A stretch of DNA of 64,000 nt from Scatosoma sp045650185 (GTDB lineage Bacteria; Bacillota; Clostridia; Christensenellales; Borkfalkiaceae): assembly GCA_045650185.1 (NCBI GenBank), contig JAZRQY010000005.1, forward strand, positions 1 to 64,000. The letters are read 5' to 3'. Of the stretch, positions 25,501 to 33,970 are shown piece by piece (the first letter of the stretch is position 1; each line of letters opens with the position of its first letter). The notes beneath the pieces were generated by a model that was not told the DNA's origin, searched no databases, and saw only the letters and a program-made list of their open reading frames with translations. The translations under genes and the position numbers were made by a program.

Positions 25501-26339
25501 CCGTTGAACCACACCGATTTGATGTATTCACTCGTATCGGTAAGACCACCCACGTAATCAACACTAAACTGCGTTTCTTCGTTCATTACGTATTTTCCAT
25601 CTGTCGGCAAGCCGGTGATCAACGTATAACTTGAATTTTTCGTGGTTACTCTGATTTCCCCCGCATTCACAACGACGTCAACGTTGATTTCCGTTTCGTC
25701 CGCCGCAGGTTTTTCTAATACGTCAAAGACATAAGTATATGTCCCATCGGCATTTTTCGTGAAATCTTCTGCATTGAATCTATTTGCTCCGACGTTTACG
25801 GACGTAAATAAGTATCCTTTCGTAGGCTTTACGGTAATGGTAGCTTTGCTGGCGTACGCATAACCTTCCGTAGGTTGGTCTATGCTGATTTCGTATTCCG
25901 TCGCCGACGTGTTTAAGTTATAAAACACTCTAAGCGCTGTATTAGAATATTCCGCAACGGTTACCGAACACGTATACGTTTTTACTTCGCGCTCATACAA
26001 AATATGAAGGGTCAAAGTAGACGTACCGACTTTGTTCGCCGTGAGCTTTACGCTGCCGTCCGCTTGCTTTTCCGCAAGCAAAATGTCTTGCGCGCTTGAA
26101 TTCCATTGTATGTTCGTAAAACTCGTTCTTTCGACGTTAGACGTAAAATCAAACATCAAAACCTGCCCTTCCATCAAAGAAAGCGTAGCATCCAACTCAA
26201 CGTCTAATTCTAACGGCGTGTTTACAGAGCCACTCGGTGTACTCGGATCACTACCGTTAGAATTATTGCAAGCAGCCAATCCACCTACGCTAAGCGCAGT
26301 CGTGAGTAATAAGCTTGCCAATAGCCATTTTTTCCTCAT
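22542..26339 (-). CDS. Large multi-module surface lipoprotein, function unknown
   Basis: A 1265-residue lipoprotein with lipobox LAAC and a short Asn/Ser/Gly linker. Residues about 45-130 resemble a bacterial Ig-like (Big2-type) domain. Then come two kinds of modules. Short beta-sandwich repeats of about 75 residues, with the pattern F.V.....Y.I.SV.(V/I)NG.E, occur at about 150-308, 490-642, 865-1082. Longer modules of 160-200 residues occur three times, at about 312-475, 646-850 and 1087-1262; the first two end with YYDG.T(D/N), and all carry a strand like YA(L/I)YV.DG. The longer modules look like concanavalin-type sandwiches. No catalytic signature is recognised. A substrate-capture role on the cell surface is inferred. 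AGGAGG precedes the ATG. Confidence 0.82.
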   Translation of the reverse strand: MRKKWLLASLLLTTALSVGGLAACNNSNGSDPSTPSGSVNTPLELDVELDATLSLMEGQVLMFDFTSNVERTSFTNIQWNSSAQDILLAEKQADGSVKLTANKVGTSTLTLHILYEREVKTYTCSVTVAEYSNTALRVFYNLNTSATEYEISIDQPTEGYAYASKATITVKPTKGYLFTSVNVGANRFNAEDFTKNADGTYTYVFDVLEKPAADETEINVDVVVNAGEIRVTTKNSSYTLITGLPTDGKYVMNEETQFSVDYVGGLTDTSEYIKSVWFNGEELTETNGVYTISITEAVNTLEVKAGKKHSSGSIQVVTAGSEYSGNNPLPTSSNKGVMISKFGYTNALGADPYSFGIRLYPGDTYTGMAHFLLTWNGNELSFIDEKTPTNKYVFENVAETKAKLLDGAFGVVVVRNVSEYALYVMDGDELKLAFNTSYNDAETWYRTGINIKATTPAGSTLTYSYDYYDGETDYTPYVSITPEVVAGNASVSGLTMNGNDYEEVSLWNDITFTVTPAAGYEIASVSINGVILEGTATGTDGAYTYTYSVVEVGKVTIEVEAVDPNLAATLTFTKAEEISIVYVEGEKSEYTATNVVKFKLASSDDFLNVKKVEINGTELKPVNGVYTLTLVGGANDVVIDVGSARVSGSASGSRYKTSETATSWENTLPDNRSGISTAIASPSGTNTLVAKVQFAEANLQKKANWYIDFRFYGDEAKAKFLAISIGKNETGVYVSSRTSQLKYFKDASPNANDAEILNLLENGEFRIAIVKTINKSYAIYADDGSGAMAYIGTLVGVGAITDDQTYEYIAFGGTSTNLSDVTEGGTTKYQSATTSISWGYYDGITNWELAAGDFFKDSDITPDVSAENATVSGVENSYRFGDTISFTVAPMHGYAIVSVKLNGQELTATGGEYSAVLKSVNCQIEIVTILDSITPTITLEGNVTQNGLLTQYQFGDTATFTVNADANAVVTVTVNGEVIVADNGTYTFTVGTTADIVIRAINQTKATVALEYNSAEYTVSGVDTTVDHYNVGDEVIFDISVNTFNGNIISSITHNGVVVTAQSDGSYKITLAAGENKIVITQLAQRGTATAKAPASTQLGTSGLYEGATSKAITATEGSATIAILSYAGAETNENAWRVEFRIHDSAFVGFGFENKSTGLVFQNRSANTTLHTFSATEAAYVKAQLVAGTLVTVIEKTTTGYAFYVATSEGVLTKVGEAARTTTDAIQYGIGNRNVREGEEVLASFYTYAADYADEAITFAALIA

Positions 26340-26384
26340 GATATTTCCTCCTTATTGAACTTATTGAAGATTTTTTGTCTTTGA

Positions 26385-28979
26385 TTATGCAGCCGTGTTG
26401 GGTTCATCGTCCATAAGGGAAATTAAACCGTTCGCACCCCACTTGGTCCAAGTACTCGGGTTATATCTGCCCCAACCAAGAATGACACCATCCGTTTTAC
26501 CGAAATTGTAATGCTGGCGCGTACCGGCCGAACAATGCACGCCATCCTGATTGTTCACAATCATGGTCGTAGCGATAGACGTCGGTTTTTCCGTTAATCC
26601 AAGCATCTCGAAAGGCACGTACAGTTCCAAAACGTACCCATTCGCCCCGCCTGCGACGTTTGCTTCCCCGTCGATTTGTACGGCGCATACAGGCTTCGCG
26701 CCGAAAAGATACGTATAATTCCAAGCGATACCTTGCGCAAGTTTATAGGTCATTCTTCCGTCCACGGACATAGAAAGACAGTACGCGTTTTTATCGGTAG
26801 TCGTTACGTCCGAACGGCTGATATACAGCTCTATACCCGTGCACATATTCGGCAACGCTTTTCTGTTGTACCAAAGCGATTTTGCGTCGTTTTTGACCAC
26901 GAAATATATCCCGTTTTCACCCAAACAAGTACTTACTTGCGTATTGATAACGTCCGTTCCGTTTCTAACGCTATAAGTGTGCCACGTCAGGTTGTTATAC
27001 GCCGCTTCGCTTGCGTCGCCGTCTATCACGATTCCGTCGCCGTAATCATACAAAAGCAGCTCTGTTTCTTTCTTATGAGGTTTATACGCATCCACGTACG
27101 CCGACGTGTCGTTCGCAGACGTTTTCGGTTCGCCATCTCTGCCCAGCACCACGATTTCAGCAATATTCACAACCTCGCAATCAGCAGGTTTTTCTACCGT
27201 GAACGTAATCTTTTTCACGAGCATTTCGTCAAACTCAGCAAGAGCCGAACTACCGGGAATAATATCGACTATATCGCCGAAATCGTCATAGCGCGCATAC
27301 GCTTTCCAATCAAATTTTAAATTATCAATTTTTGCCGTAAATTCTTGCCCATTTGCAAGTTTACATTCCATTTCTATCTTTTTGACGCCTTGGAAAGCCG
27401 TGAAGTAATCATTACTGTTGAATACCATCAAGCCGCGCACCGTTTTATACGCGCCAAGGTCCACCGTAATCTTCGCTTCCCCGCCAAAAGACGCTTCTTG
27501 CACGTATTCTGCAACAAAATCTTGGTTGGTGTTTTTGTTGATAGAATATAAGCCGTCGTTAAGCCACTTCTTATCGCTGCCGTCAGCAAGCCCTGTTGCG
27601 GTAATCGTTGCCGTTGGTGCAAGATTTTTATATTCGGAAATAAATTCAAATTTAGGCGTAACGCTGGACGTGGGCCCGTTTACGTACATAACGTCCAAAT
27701 CGTTTCCGTTCTTATCTTCAATGCTCACCCACTTCACTTCGTCCGCCATTACGTATCTTGCCGCACCGCTATAATCGTTCGTTTGATAAGCGTGATATAT
27801 GATGTAAAGTTTGTCTTCCACGTCCAACAACGCGTGATGTCCCGTTGCGAACATATCGCCACGCGTCGCGCCGTCCGTAGAAAGCAACAATCCACCCTCG
27901 GATTCCGTAAGTTTTCTATACAATCCAAGCGGCGTATCGCTTACCGCTTGCCACACCGCATAGAAATCCGATTCATAACCGTATACGGAAAGAGTCAAAT
28001 AATATTTTCCGTTATGGTAATTTACAAAACCGCCCTCGTTCGTAGGCGTGCCGTCTTCGTAGGGGTTGCCTTCCGTACACGTAGCATCAGTATACCCTGC
28101 AACAGCCAACAAAGAAAGGGTATCGTATTTGGGTTTAATCCAGGTTTCCATTTCCACACCGGCAATTACGTCCCTACGTCTGCCATTGATGTTGTAAATG
28201 CCTTGCATTTTAAAATACAGATACTTTTTGCCGTTGACGGGGTCAATGAAAGGATGCAAGTCAATCGTCATCACGTGGTCGCTTGTTTTTCCAAGCCCGT
28301 CGCGAATAGAGAACATACTGCCAAATTCTTTTTTTCCCCAGCGCAGCAATTCGTCGTTGTTAAACAGGGAATACGAATCGCTTATTTTTTTTGTAGCTTC
28401 CGTGTTTCGCGTTTCATTGTTTGCATTCGTTACGATTTCAAACGGACCTGCAGGACTGTCTGCGACTGCACAATACGCGATATACAAACGTTTACTTTCT
28501 TCCTTTTCGACATCCGCCTCACTTGCAGAGAAGAAGGCGTAATACTTATCGGTATTATCGTCGTATATCACTTCCGTCGCCCAAACAAGCGAAGCGGTCG
28601 CTTGTCCAAGTTCCGTATTCGGATCGGGCGTGTACGCTTTTCCTTTATATTCCCAGTTCGTTAAATCGCTACTTTGGAAACACTCCATCGCCGTTGAGCC
28701 ACCCGTAGTTCCATACAAATAATACGAACCATACATATCCGTACCGTAATAATCCAAATCAGTGATTTTTAAAATGCTTGGATCGGCTATCGGCGTTTCG
28801 AATTCATTGCGGCGAAAAACATCCGTGCCCACTGTAGAAAAATCTGCCTTTTCCTCGTAGCTGGTTCCGTCTGCATATGCAAGCGCGACGTCTCTGCCGC
28901 CCCCGTTATTGCAGGCAGCAAAAACACCCACGGACATCACCCCAGCCATCGCCAAAGAGATAAGTGCTTTTTTCTTCAT
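26385..28979 (-). CDS. GH43-family lipoprotein with C-terminal carbohydrate-binding modules
   Basis: An 864-residue lipoprotein (lipobox VFAAC). Residues about 55-430 form the five-bladed propeller of glycoside hydrolase family 43: the general base in PIADPSIL, the modulating aspartate in DLHPFIDP, and the acid glutamate in TPTNEGGFVNYHNGKYYL. Residues about 450-620 look like a discoidin-like sugar-binding domain (TITVDLGAYKTVRGLMVF and similar). Residues about 650-860 resemble a family 9 carbohydrate-binding module (GIVIDGDASEAAYNN). Family 43 enzymes mostly release arabinose or xylose, some galactose. It is the first gene after the promoter at 29034-29062 and AGGAG precedes the start. The long module tail suggests an insoluble or large glycan. 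Confidence 0.9.
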   Translation of the reverse strand: MKKKALISLAMAGVMSVGVFAACNNGGGRDVALAYADGTSYEEKADFSTVGTDVFRRNEFETPIADPSILKITDLDYYGTDMYGSYYLYGTTGGSTAMECFQSSDLTNWEYKGKAYTPDPNTELGQATASLVWATEVIYDDNTDKYYAFFSASEADVEKEESKRLYIAYCAVADSPAGPFEIVTNANNETRNTEATKKISDSYSLFNNDELLRWGKKEFGSMFSIRDGLGKTSDHVMTIDLHPFIDPVNGKKYLYFKMQGIYNINGRRRDVIAGVEMETWIKPKYDTLSLLAVAGYTDATCTEGNPYEDGTPTNEGGFVNYHNGKYYLTLSVYGYESDFYAVWQAVSDTPLGLYRKLTESEGGLLLSTDGATRGDMFATGHHALLDVEDKLYIIYHAYQTNDYSGAARYVMADEVKWVSIEDKNGNDLDVMYVNGPTSSVTPKFEFISEYKNLAPTATITATGLADGSDKKWLNDGLYSINKNTNQDFVAEYVQEASFGGEAKITVDLGAYKTVRGLMVFNSNDYFTAFQGVKKIEMECKLANGQEFTAKIDNLKFDWKAYARYDDFGDIVDIIPGSSALAEFDEMLVKKITFTVEKPADCEVVNIAEIVVLGRDGEPKTSANDTSAYVDAYKPHKKETELLLYDYGDGIVIDGDASEAAYNNLTWHTYSVRNGTDVINTQVSTCLGENGIYFVVKNDAKSLWYNRKALPNMCTGIELYISRSDVTTTDKNAYCLSMSVDGRMTYKLAQGIAWNYTYLFGAKPVCAVQIDGEANVAGGANGYVLELYVPFEMLGLTEKPTSIATTMIVNNQDGVHCSAGTRQHYNFGKTDGVILGWGRYNPSTWTKWGANGLISLMDDEPNTAA

Positions 28980-29033
28980 ATTTTTTCTCCTTTTTTAGGA
29001 AAGCTGACATGCTCTCCCGATCTTATCATAAAT

Positions 29034-29062
29034 ATTATAAAACAATTAAATTACAAAGTAAA
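29034..29062 (-). promoter_or_regulatory. Promoter of the GH43 lipoprotein gene
   Basis: Minus-strand TTTACT (29057-29062), 17-bp spacer, TATAAT (29034-29039). The weak -35 box, and a spacer nearly identical to that of the kduI promoter (35675-35703), suggest activator dependence. Confidence 0.7.
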
Positions 29063-29073
29063 TATTGTTTTTT

Positions 29074-29096
29074 GCAAGAAAGATTGTGTTTCTTGC
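29074..29096. promoter_or_regulatory. Operator-like dyad next to the GH43 promoter
   Basis: GCAAGAAA (29074-29081) and TTTCTTGC (29089-29096) form a perfect 8-bp inverted repeat with a 7-bp spacer, 11 bp upstream of the -35 box. A further TTTTTCTTGCA copy lies near 29172-29183. A related sequence lies at 35713-35737 upstream of kduI. It is a good candidate site for the AraC protein encoded from 29226. Confidence 0.6.
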
Positions 29097-29225
29097 CATT
29101 CCTTTTTGAGAGTATTGCAAAAACCCATATTTTATAGTAGAATACGAAAAAAGAAATAAATATATTGTTTTTCTTGCAATAATAATGCGTAATTGCCTTC
29201 ATAAAGGGGAAAAATAGGGAATACT

Positions 29226-30035
29226 ATGAATTTTAAATTAATCAACTCAAAATATGATGCCGCTTACGCAAGCGAAACGCGGACAAAAGGTGATGTTTTT
29301 GAACGGCACTTTCATTTCAGCATCGAATTTTTAATGTTTATCAAAGGGAATATTTCCGTTTACGTAGAAAATAGTCAATACCTGCCCTCACCGTACACGC
29401 TCATAATCATTCCCCCTCCCAATTTTCATTCAACAGTAGCAAACGCAAAAACGGAATATACGCGTGTAACGGTTATGGTTTCACCCAAAGATATCCCTTT
29501 GCCAATTCGCGAACGTTTTTATGAAAAAGTCGCAAAAAACCCCATCTTCAAAGGAACGGTTATCACACGTCTTATCGATGATCTAAAAAAATTATTGAGC
29601 GCAGAAAACAACCAATCTTTTTCCCCGCTTCTCAACGGGCTTATGACGCAGCTTTTTTATGCGGTCGCCTTTTACGAAACAGACGAAGAACCGACGCAAG
29701 TCACCACGAATAAAAATTTATCTAATATTTTAAACTATATCAATTCCAATATCACCAAGCACATTACGCTCGACGATATTGCGGCAAACGTTTTCCTTTC
29801 AAAGAGTAGCATTTCACACCTTTTTAAAAACAAAATGAATATTAGCATTAAGCAATACATTTTGCAAAAGAAAATGGCGTACGCTTCGGAGCAAATCGCA
29901 AACGGTCTTCCCGCAAATGAAGCCGCCAAAATTGTCGGCTACGATAATTATTCCAACTTTTTCACCATCTATAAAAAAATAATAGGTACTCCCCCTTCGA
30001 ACTATAAAAACCAGGTCACAAAAAGGAGAAATTAA
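29226..30035 (+). CDS. AraC-family transcriptional regulator
   Basis: A 269-residue regulator. The N-terminal half has a cupin-like sensor pattern (FERHFHFSIEFLMFIKGNISVYVE, LIIIPPPNFHST) that probably binds a sugar. The C-terminal half carries the two AraC helix-turn-helix motifs: ITLDDIAANVFLSKSSISHLFK and PANEAAKIVGYDNYSNFFTIYKK. It is transcribed away from the GH43 gene, sharing a 246-bp region with dyads. It is the likely activator of the GH43 and kduI promoters. It leads a short plus-strand group with two further genes 42 bp and 14 bp downstream. Confidence 0.92.
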   Translation: MNFKLINSKYDAAYASETRTKGDVFERHFHFSIEFLMFIKGNISVYVENSQYLPSPYTLIIIPPPNFHSTVANAKTEYTRVTVMVSPKDIPLPIRERFYEKVAKNPIFKGTVITRLIDDLKKLLSAENNQSFSPLLNGLMTQLFYAVAFYETDEEPTQVTTNKNLSNILNYINSNITKHITLDDIAANVFLSKSSISHLFKNKMNISIKQYILQKKMAYASEQIANGLPANEAAKIVGYDNYSNFFTIYKKIIGTPPSNYKNQVTKRRN

Positions 30036-30077
30036 AATTCTCTTCATAATAAAAAAAATAATTACAGGAGCACTTTT

Positions 30078-31073
30078 ATGAACATTCAGCCACTTATCAA
30101 CCAAATCTATGCAACGGTTGAAAATCACCGTATCGACGATGGGAACTACAAGCGCTATCTCACCCAAAACGCACAGGGCACAAGAAAAATGGGGACGAAC
30201 GAATACGGCTGCGCGGATGCGGCGAACATATTGTACACAATCGGCGCATTTGAACGCGACGTAAAAAAACGCGCAGCGCTCGTAAGCGCCTTGCAAGCCT
30301 TCCAACACGAAGACGGTCTGTTCGACGAGCCCTCGCACCACCCTATTCATTGTACGGCGCATTGTAGCGCGGCACTCGAACTTTTCGACGCTGCCCCCTT
30401 GCTTCCCCTCACCGCCCTTGAAAAATATAAAACCAAGGAAGGCTTATACTCCTTGTTGGAAGGTTTAGATTGGGTAAACGAACCTTGGGGCCAAGCACAC
30501 CAAGGCGCAGGTATTTTCGCAGCGTTTATCCTTACGGGCAACGCTTCGAAAGAGTGGCAAAAATGGTACTTTGATTGGCTCGTAGAACATACGGACGAAG
30601 AATACGGCATGAGTTATCCAGGTTCCATTCAACAAAAAGGGAAACCCATTTCCCACCACTTGAACGGTTGGTTTCATTACTTATTCAATTTCGTCTTTGC
30701 TCACCAACCGATTCCTCAAGCGAAAAAGTTAGTCGATACCTGCATCGCACTCTACAAAGAAAAAACAGATCTTGTTTCGGATTTCGGAAAAGCCATCGGT
30801 TTTGCAGAAATCGATTGGATTTATACGCTGAATAGAGCCAGCGCGCAAGAAGGCTATCGCGTAGACGAAGCAAAAGCACTTATTCGTGATTTTGCCAAAG
30901 GCTATATCGAATACTTAAACGGGCTTGATTACGTAACGCACAACGGTTGGAACGATTTACATGCGATGTTCGGTTGCGTTTGTGCACTTGCCGAATTGCA
31001 AATCGCGCTCCCCGGGGAAATTGAAACAGACTATCCTTTAAAACTTGTGCTTGACCGCCGTCCTTTCATTTAA
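30078..31073 (+). CDS. Hypothetical protein, possible alpha/alpha-toroid fold
   Basis: A 331-residue protein without signal peptide or membrane segment. I do not recognise the family. It is helix-rich with repeated aromatic/His-containing segments such as QHEDGLFDEPSHHPIHCTAHCSAALEL, AHQGAGIFAAFIL and YVTHNGWNDLHAMFGCVCALAEL. This pattern is reminiscent of alpha/alpha-barrel enzymes acting on sugars or prenyl groups. AGGAGC lies 8 bases before the ATG. It lies between the AraC regulator and a cytoplasmic GH43 gene, so a role in handling imported sugar is likely, possibly as a hydrolase or lyase. No catalytic residue can be named. Confidence 0.7.
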   Translation: MNIQPLINQIYATVENHRIDDGNYKRYLTQNAQGTRKMGTNEYGCADAANILYTIGAFERDVKKRAALVSALQAFQHEDGLFDEPSHHPIHCTAHCSAALELFDAAPLLPLTALEKYKTKEGLYSLLEGLDWVNEPWGQAHQGAGIFAAFILTGNASKEWQKWYFDWLVEHTDEEYGMSYPGSIQQKGKPISHHLNGWFHYLFNFVFAHQPIPQAKKLVDTCIALYKEKTDLVSDFGKAIGFAEIDWIYTLNRASAQEGYRVDEAKALIRDFAKGYIEYLNGLDYVTHNGWNDLHAMFGCVCALAELQIALPGEIETDYPLKLVLDRRPFI

Positions 31074-31087
31074 AAAGGGGGCAACCT

Positions 31088-31930
31088 ATGCTTTTAAAAG
31101 ATATTCCTTTGCGCGACCCGTTTATCCTTGTGGATAAACCGACGAAAACCTATTACTTATACGGCTCTGTAAAAGACCGTTCCAAGCAAACGCGCTTTGA
31201 AGTCTATACAAGTCAAGACTTGCACAACTGGGAATACGGCAACGTTATTTTTTCCGCAAACGAAACGTTTTGGGGTACGGGACATTTTTGGGCGCCCGAG
31301 GTACACTTCATCAATGAGAAATATCATCTTTTTGCCACTTTCCGCGGAGAAGGTAGCCCCTACCACCGCTGTCATATCCTTGTAAGCGATACGCCCAACG
31401 GCGTGTTTGTCCCCCTCCCCGAACCTATCACACCGGAAGGATGGTCTTCGCTCGATGCGACTTACGTAGAAGAAAACGGAAACAAATATACCGTTTTTTG
31501 TCACGAATGGATACAGCTTGGCGACGGGGAGATGTGCCTTATGCAGCTTTCAGACGATCTTTCCCCTATTTCCGAACCCACCACCCTATTTAAGGCAAGC
31601 GACGCGCCTTGGGTGATTAACAAAAGAACCAACGAGCCGTGCTACGTTACGGACGGACCTTGGCTGGTCAAACTCAAAGATACTTGGCTGATGATCTGGA
31701 GCAGTTTTTCCAAAAACGGATACGCCGTCGGTTGCGCGAAAGCACAGAGTTTATCAGGACCGTGGGTACAGGAAGAACAGCCACTTTTAGAAAGGGACGG
31801 CGGACACGCTATGATTTTTCAATCGTTTGATCATAAAACCTATCTCGTATCACACACCCCCAACTCTGTCAGCGAACATCCCGAGCTAACGGAAATCGAA
31901 ATTTTAGAGGACACAATCCACCTTACATAA
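31088..31930 (+). CDS. Cytoplasmic GH43-family glycosidase
   Basis: A 280-residue single-domain five-bladed propeller protein with no signal peptide. Propeller motifs are LRDPFIL (base aspartate), WAPEVHFINEKYHLF, SLDATYVEENG (modulating aspartate) and CYVTDGPWLVKLKDTWLMIWSS. In the last, the position usually taken by the acid glutamate in an EGP motif is aspartate (TDGP); I recall this variant from other clostridial GH43-like proteins. It may therefore have altered chemistry or need another acid. It probably trims oligosaccharides after import. An AGGGGG ribosome site precedes the ATG, and a strong terminator follows. Confidence 0.87.
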   Translation: MLLKDIPLRDPFILVDKPTKTYYLYGSVKDRSKQTRFEVYTSQDLHNWEYGNVIFSANETFWGTGHFWAPEVHFINEKYHLFATFRGEGSPYHRCHILVSDTPNGVFVPLPEPITPEGWSSLDATYVEENGNKYTVFCHEWIQLGDGEMCLMQLSDDLSPISEPTTLFKASDAPWVINKRTNEPCYVTDGPWLVKLKDTWLMIWSSFSKNGYAVGCAKAQSLSGPWVQEEQPLLERDGGHAMIFQSFDHKTYLVSHTPNSVSEHPELTEIEILEDTIHLT

Positions 31931-31934
31931 AACA

Positions 31935-31968
31935 AAATCCCCACTTCGCAAAGTGGGGATTTTGTTTT
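31935..31968. terminator. Bidirectional terminator between convergent island genes
   Basis: AAAATCCCCACTT pairs with AAGTGGGGATTTT around CGCA, with T-run and A-run on either side. It separates the plus-strand GH43 gene from the minus-strand GH88 gene. Confidence 0.85.
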
Positions 31969-32005
31969 TTATGGGAAATTCTATCGCTTTGGTCTCACGA
32001 CGCGA

Positions 32006-33157
32006 TCACCAAGGGAAAAATTCTGAGCCCTTTAATTTTAAAACGGCTTCAGCGAAGAAATAGTCCCCGTAGATAATCGGTTCGTGCACACCGCGACCGT
32101 ACATCTCGCTACCCATTTGTAAAATACTGTCTTCGCTTTCCGTCCAATCGCACCAGTTCTGTTCCATGGCTTTCAGCATTTTTACTGCCGCAGATAAGTA
32201 TATATCCTTCTCGAACTCGGGAGAATTTTTTGCGATTTCAATCAAACCGCAGGCAGCAATTGCGCCAGCCGTTGAATCGTAATATGCGGGCGTTTCAGGC
32301 TGACGGAAATCCAACAAAGGCAACCAGTCGCTGCCAGCTACGTTTGCAATAAAATAATGCGCAACTTTTTTGGCCGTATCCAAATATCTTTGCTCCTTGG
32401 TGTGGATATACGATATTACAAATCCGTACAACGCCCAAGCACAGCCCCTCGACCAGCTTGAACCGACTGCATATCCTTGCCCGCCCTTCGTTTCGATGAC
32501 GGTATCAGGCACTTTTGTATCGTGAACAACGATATGGTTAACCGAACCATCGGGACGGACGTGGTCGCGCATAGCCATATCCGCATAGCGAATGGCAAGG
32601 CTCTTAAATCTATCGTCCCCAATTTCTTTACTTGCCCAATAGAGTACAGGCAAATTCATCATACAGTCGATGATCGTCCAACCGTCGTTTGGCTGTCCGC
32701 CCCATTTGCCGTTCCAAGAACGAATAAAGTTGCCTTCCACGTTATAACGGCTCATAAGCGTCATCGCCGCCAACAAATTACGGTTGCGCGAATCTTGATT
32801 TCCCGTCAAACGGTAGTTAGCACCGCTTAAGATATGCCACATAAACCCAACGTCGTGGTGCAGCCTATCCATATAGTTAAAGCAGCCATCCATCAACTTT
32901 TCGGAAGTTTCCGCCGTTGCTTTGTAGCAATCCTTTTTCGTGGCATCATACATAAGCCACATAAGGCCGCCCCAAAAACCATTCGTCCACCAAAGAATAT
33001 CCGCCCCTTCGGTGTGCGTATCATGCTCTCCATTTTTGGTCGAATAGGGAATTTTATCACGGCTTTTTAACGACGTACGCGACAGTTTATTCTCTAATTT
33101 CTCCCAGGTTTCGTTTATCCATTTTTGACTTTCTTTGATAATATTTTCGTAACTCAT
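32006..33157 (-). CDS. Unsaturated glucuronyl hydrolase (GH88)
   Basis: A 383-residue alpha/alpha-barrel enzyme without signal peptide. It hydrates the double bond of 4-deoxy-4,5-unsaturated glucuronyl ends made by polysaccharide lyases, releasing the unsaturated uronate. The two acids of the family are visible as Asp102 in HHDVGFMW and Asp164 in TIIDCMMNL; their spacing (62) is almost that of the characterised Bacillus enzyme (88 and 149). Other family signatures are WWTNGFWGG and GSSWSRGCAWALYG. It is co-directional with and close to the KduD-like and KduI genes, which take the product onwards. AAAGGA precedes the ATG. Whether the natural substrate is a glycosaminoglycan or a plant or algal uronide is not decided. 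Confidence 0.93.
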   Translation of the reverse strand: MSYENIIKESQKWINETWEKLENKLSRTSLKSRDKIPYSTKNGEHDTHTEGADILWWTNGFWGGLMWLMYDATKKDCYKATAETSEKLMDGCFNYMDRLHHDVGFMWHILSGANYRLTGNQDSRNRNLLAAMTLMSRYNVEGNFIRSWNGKWGGQPNDGWTIIDCMMNLPVLYWASKEIGDDRFKSLAIRYADMAMRDHVRPDGSVNHIVVHDTKVPDTVIETKGGQGYAVGSSWSRGCAWALYGFVISYIHTKEQRYLDTAKKVAHYFIANVAGSDWLPLLDFRQPETPAYYDSTAGAIAACGLIEIAKNSPEFEKDIYLSAAVKMLKAMEQNWCDWTESEDSILQMGSEMYGRGVHEPIIYGDYFFAEAVLKLKGSEFFPW

Positions 33158-33172
33158 ATTCTTTCATTCCTT

Positions 33173-33958
33173 TTACGGCTGCTTACCGATATATGCCAAA
33201 ATACCGCCGTCTACATATAAAATATGTCCGTTTACAAAGTCGGACGCTTCGCTTGCAAGGAATACCGCAGGTCCTGCCAAATCTTCGGGATTGCCCCATC
33301 TTGCCGCAGGCGTCTTTGCGATAATGAAACTATCGAAAGGATGGCGGCTACCGTCCGCTTGTTTTTCTCTTAAAGGTGCGGTCTGGGGAGTAGCTATGTA
33401 TCCAGGCCCGATACCGTTGCATTGAATGTTGTACTCGCCGTATTCGCTTGCGATATTCTTGGTGAGCATTTTCAAGCCGCCCTTCGCCGCCGCATACGCG
33501 GAAACGGTTTCACGACCAAGTTCACTCATCATCGAACAAATATTGATAATTTTACCGCCGCCCTTCTTCATCATGGAAGGAATAACCGCTTTTGCACAAA
33601 TGAAAGGCGCGTTCAAATCGACGTCGATTACTTGTCTAAACTCTTGCGCGCTCATTTCGTGCATAGGGATACGCTTGATAATGCCTGCATTGTTGACGAG
33701 AATATCAATCACGCCTACTTCCTTCTCAATGGTTGCGACCATAGCGTTTACAGCCTCTTCGTTGGTCACGTCGCAAACATAGCCCTTCACTTCGATGCCT
33801 TCCGCCGCATAAGCAGCCAAGCCTTTATCCACAAACTCTTGCTTAATATCATTAAAAACAATGGTCGCGCCTGCGTTTGCTAACGCTTTTGCAATCGCAA
33901 AACCGATACCGTAGCTTGCGCCCGTGACAAGCGCTACTTTTCCTTTCAAGCTAAACAT
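33173..33958 (-). CDS. KduD/gluconate 5-dehydrogenase-type short-chain dehydrogenase
   Basis: A 261-residue short-chain dehydrogenase/reductase. The NAD(P) site is TGASYGIG near residue 12, NNAG near 90, and the catalytic Ser/Tyr/Lys set is in CSMMSELGRETVSAYAAAKGG. The C-terminus ends in the usual GHILYVDGG. Databases name close relatives gluconate 5-dehydrogenase; in streptococcal glycosaminoglycan pathways a relative (DhuD) reduces 3-deoxy-D-glycero-2,5-hexodiulosonate to 2-keto-3-deoxygluconate. Placement between kduI and GH88 genes strongly favours that role here. Gap to kduI is 12 bp. The kinase and aldolase that would finish the pathway are not in the window. Confidence 0.9.
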   Translation of the reverse strand: MFSLKGKVALVTGASYGIGFAIAKALANAGATIVFNDIKQEFVDKGLAAYAAEGIEVKGYVCDVTNEEAVNAMVATIEKEVGVIDILVNNAGIIKRIPMHEMSAQEFRQVIDVDLNAPFICAKAVIPSMMKKGGGKIINICSMMSELGRETVSAYAAAKGGLKMLTKNIASEYGEYNIQCNGIGPGYIATPQTAPLREKQADGSRHPFDSFIIAKTPAARWGNPEDLAGPAVFLASEASDFVNGHILYVDGGILAYIGKQP

Positions 33959-33970
33959 ATTTCTCGCTCC

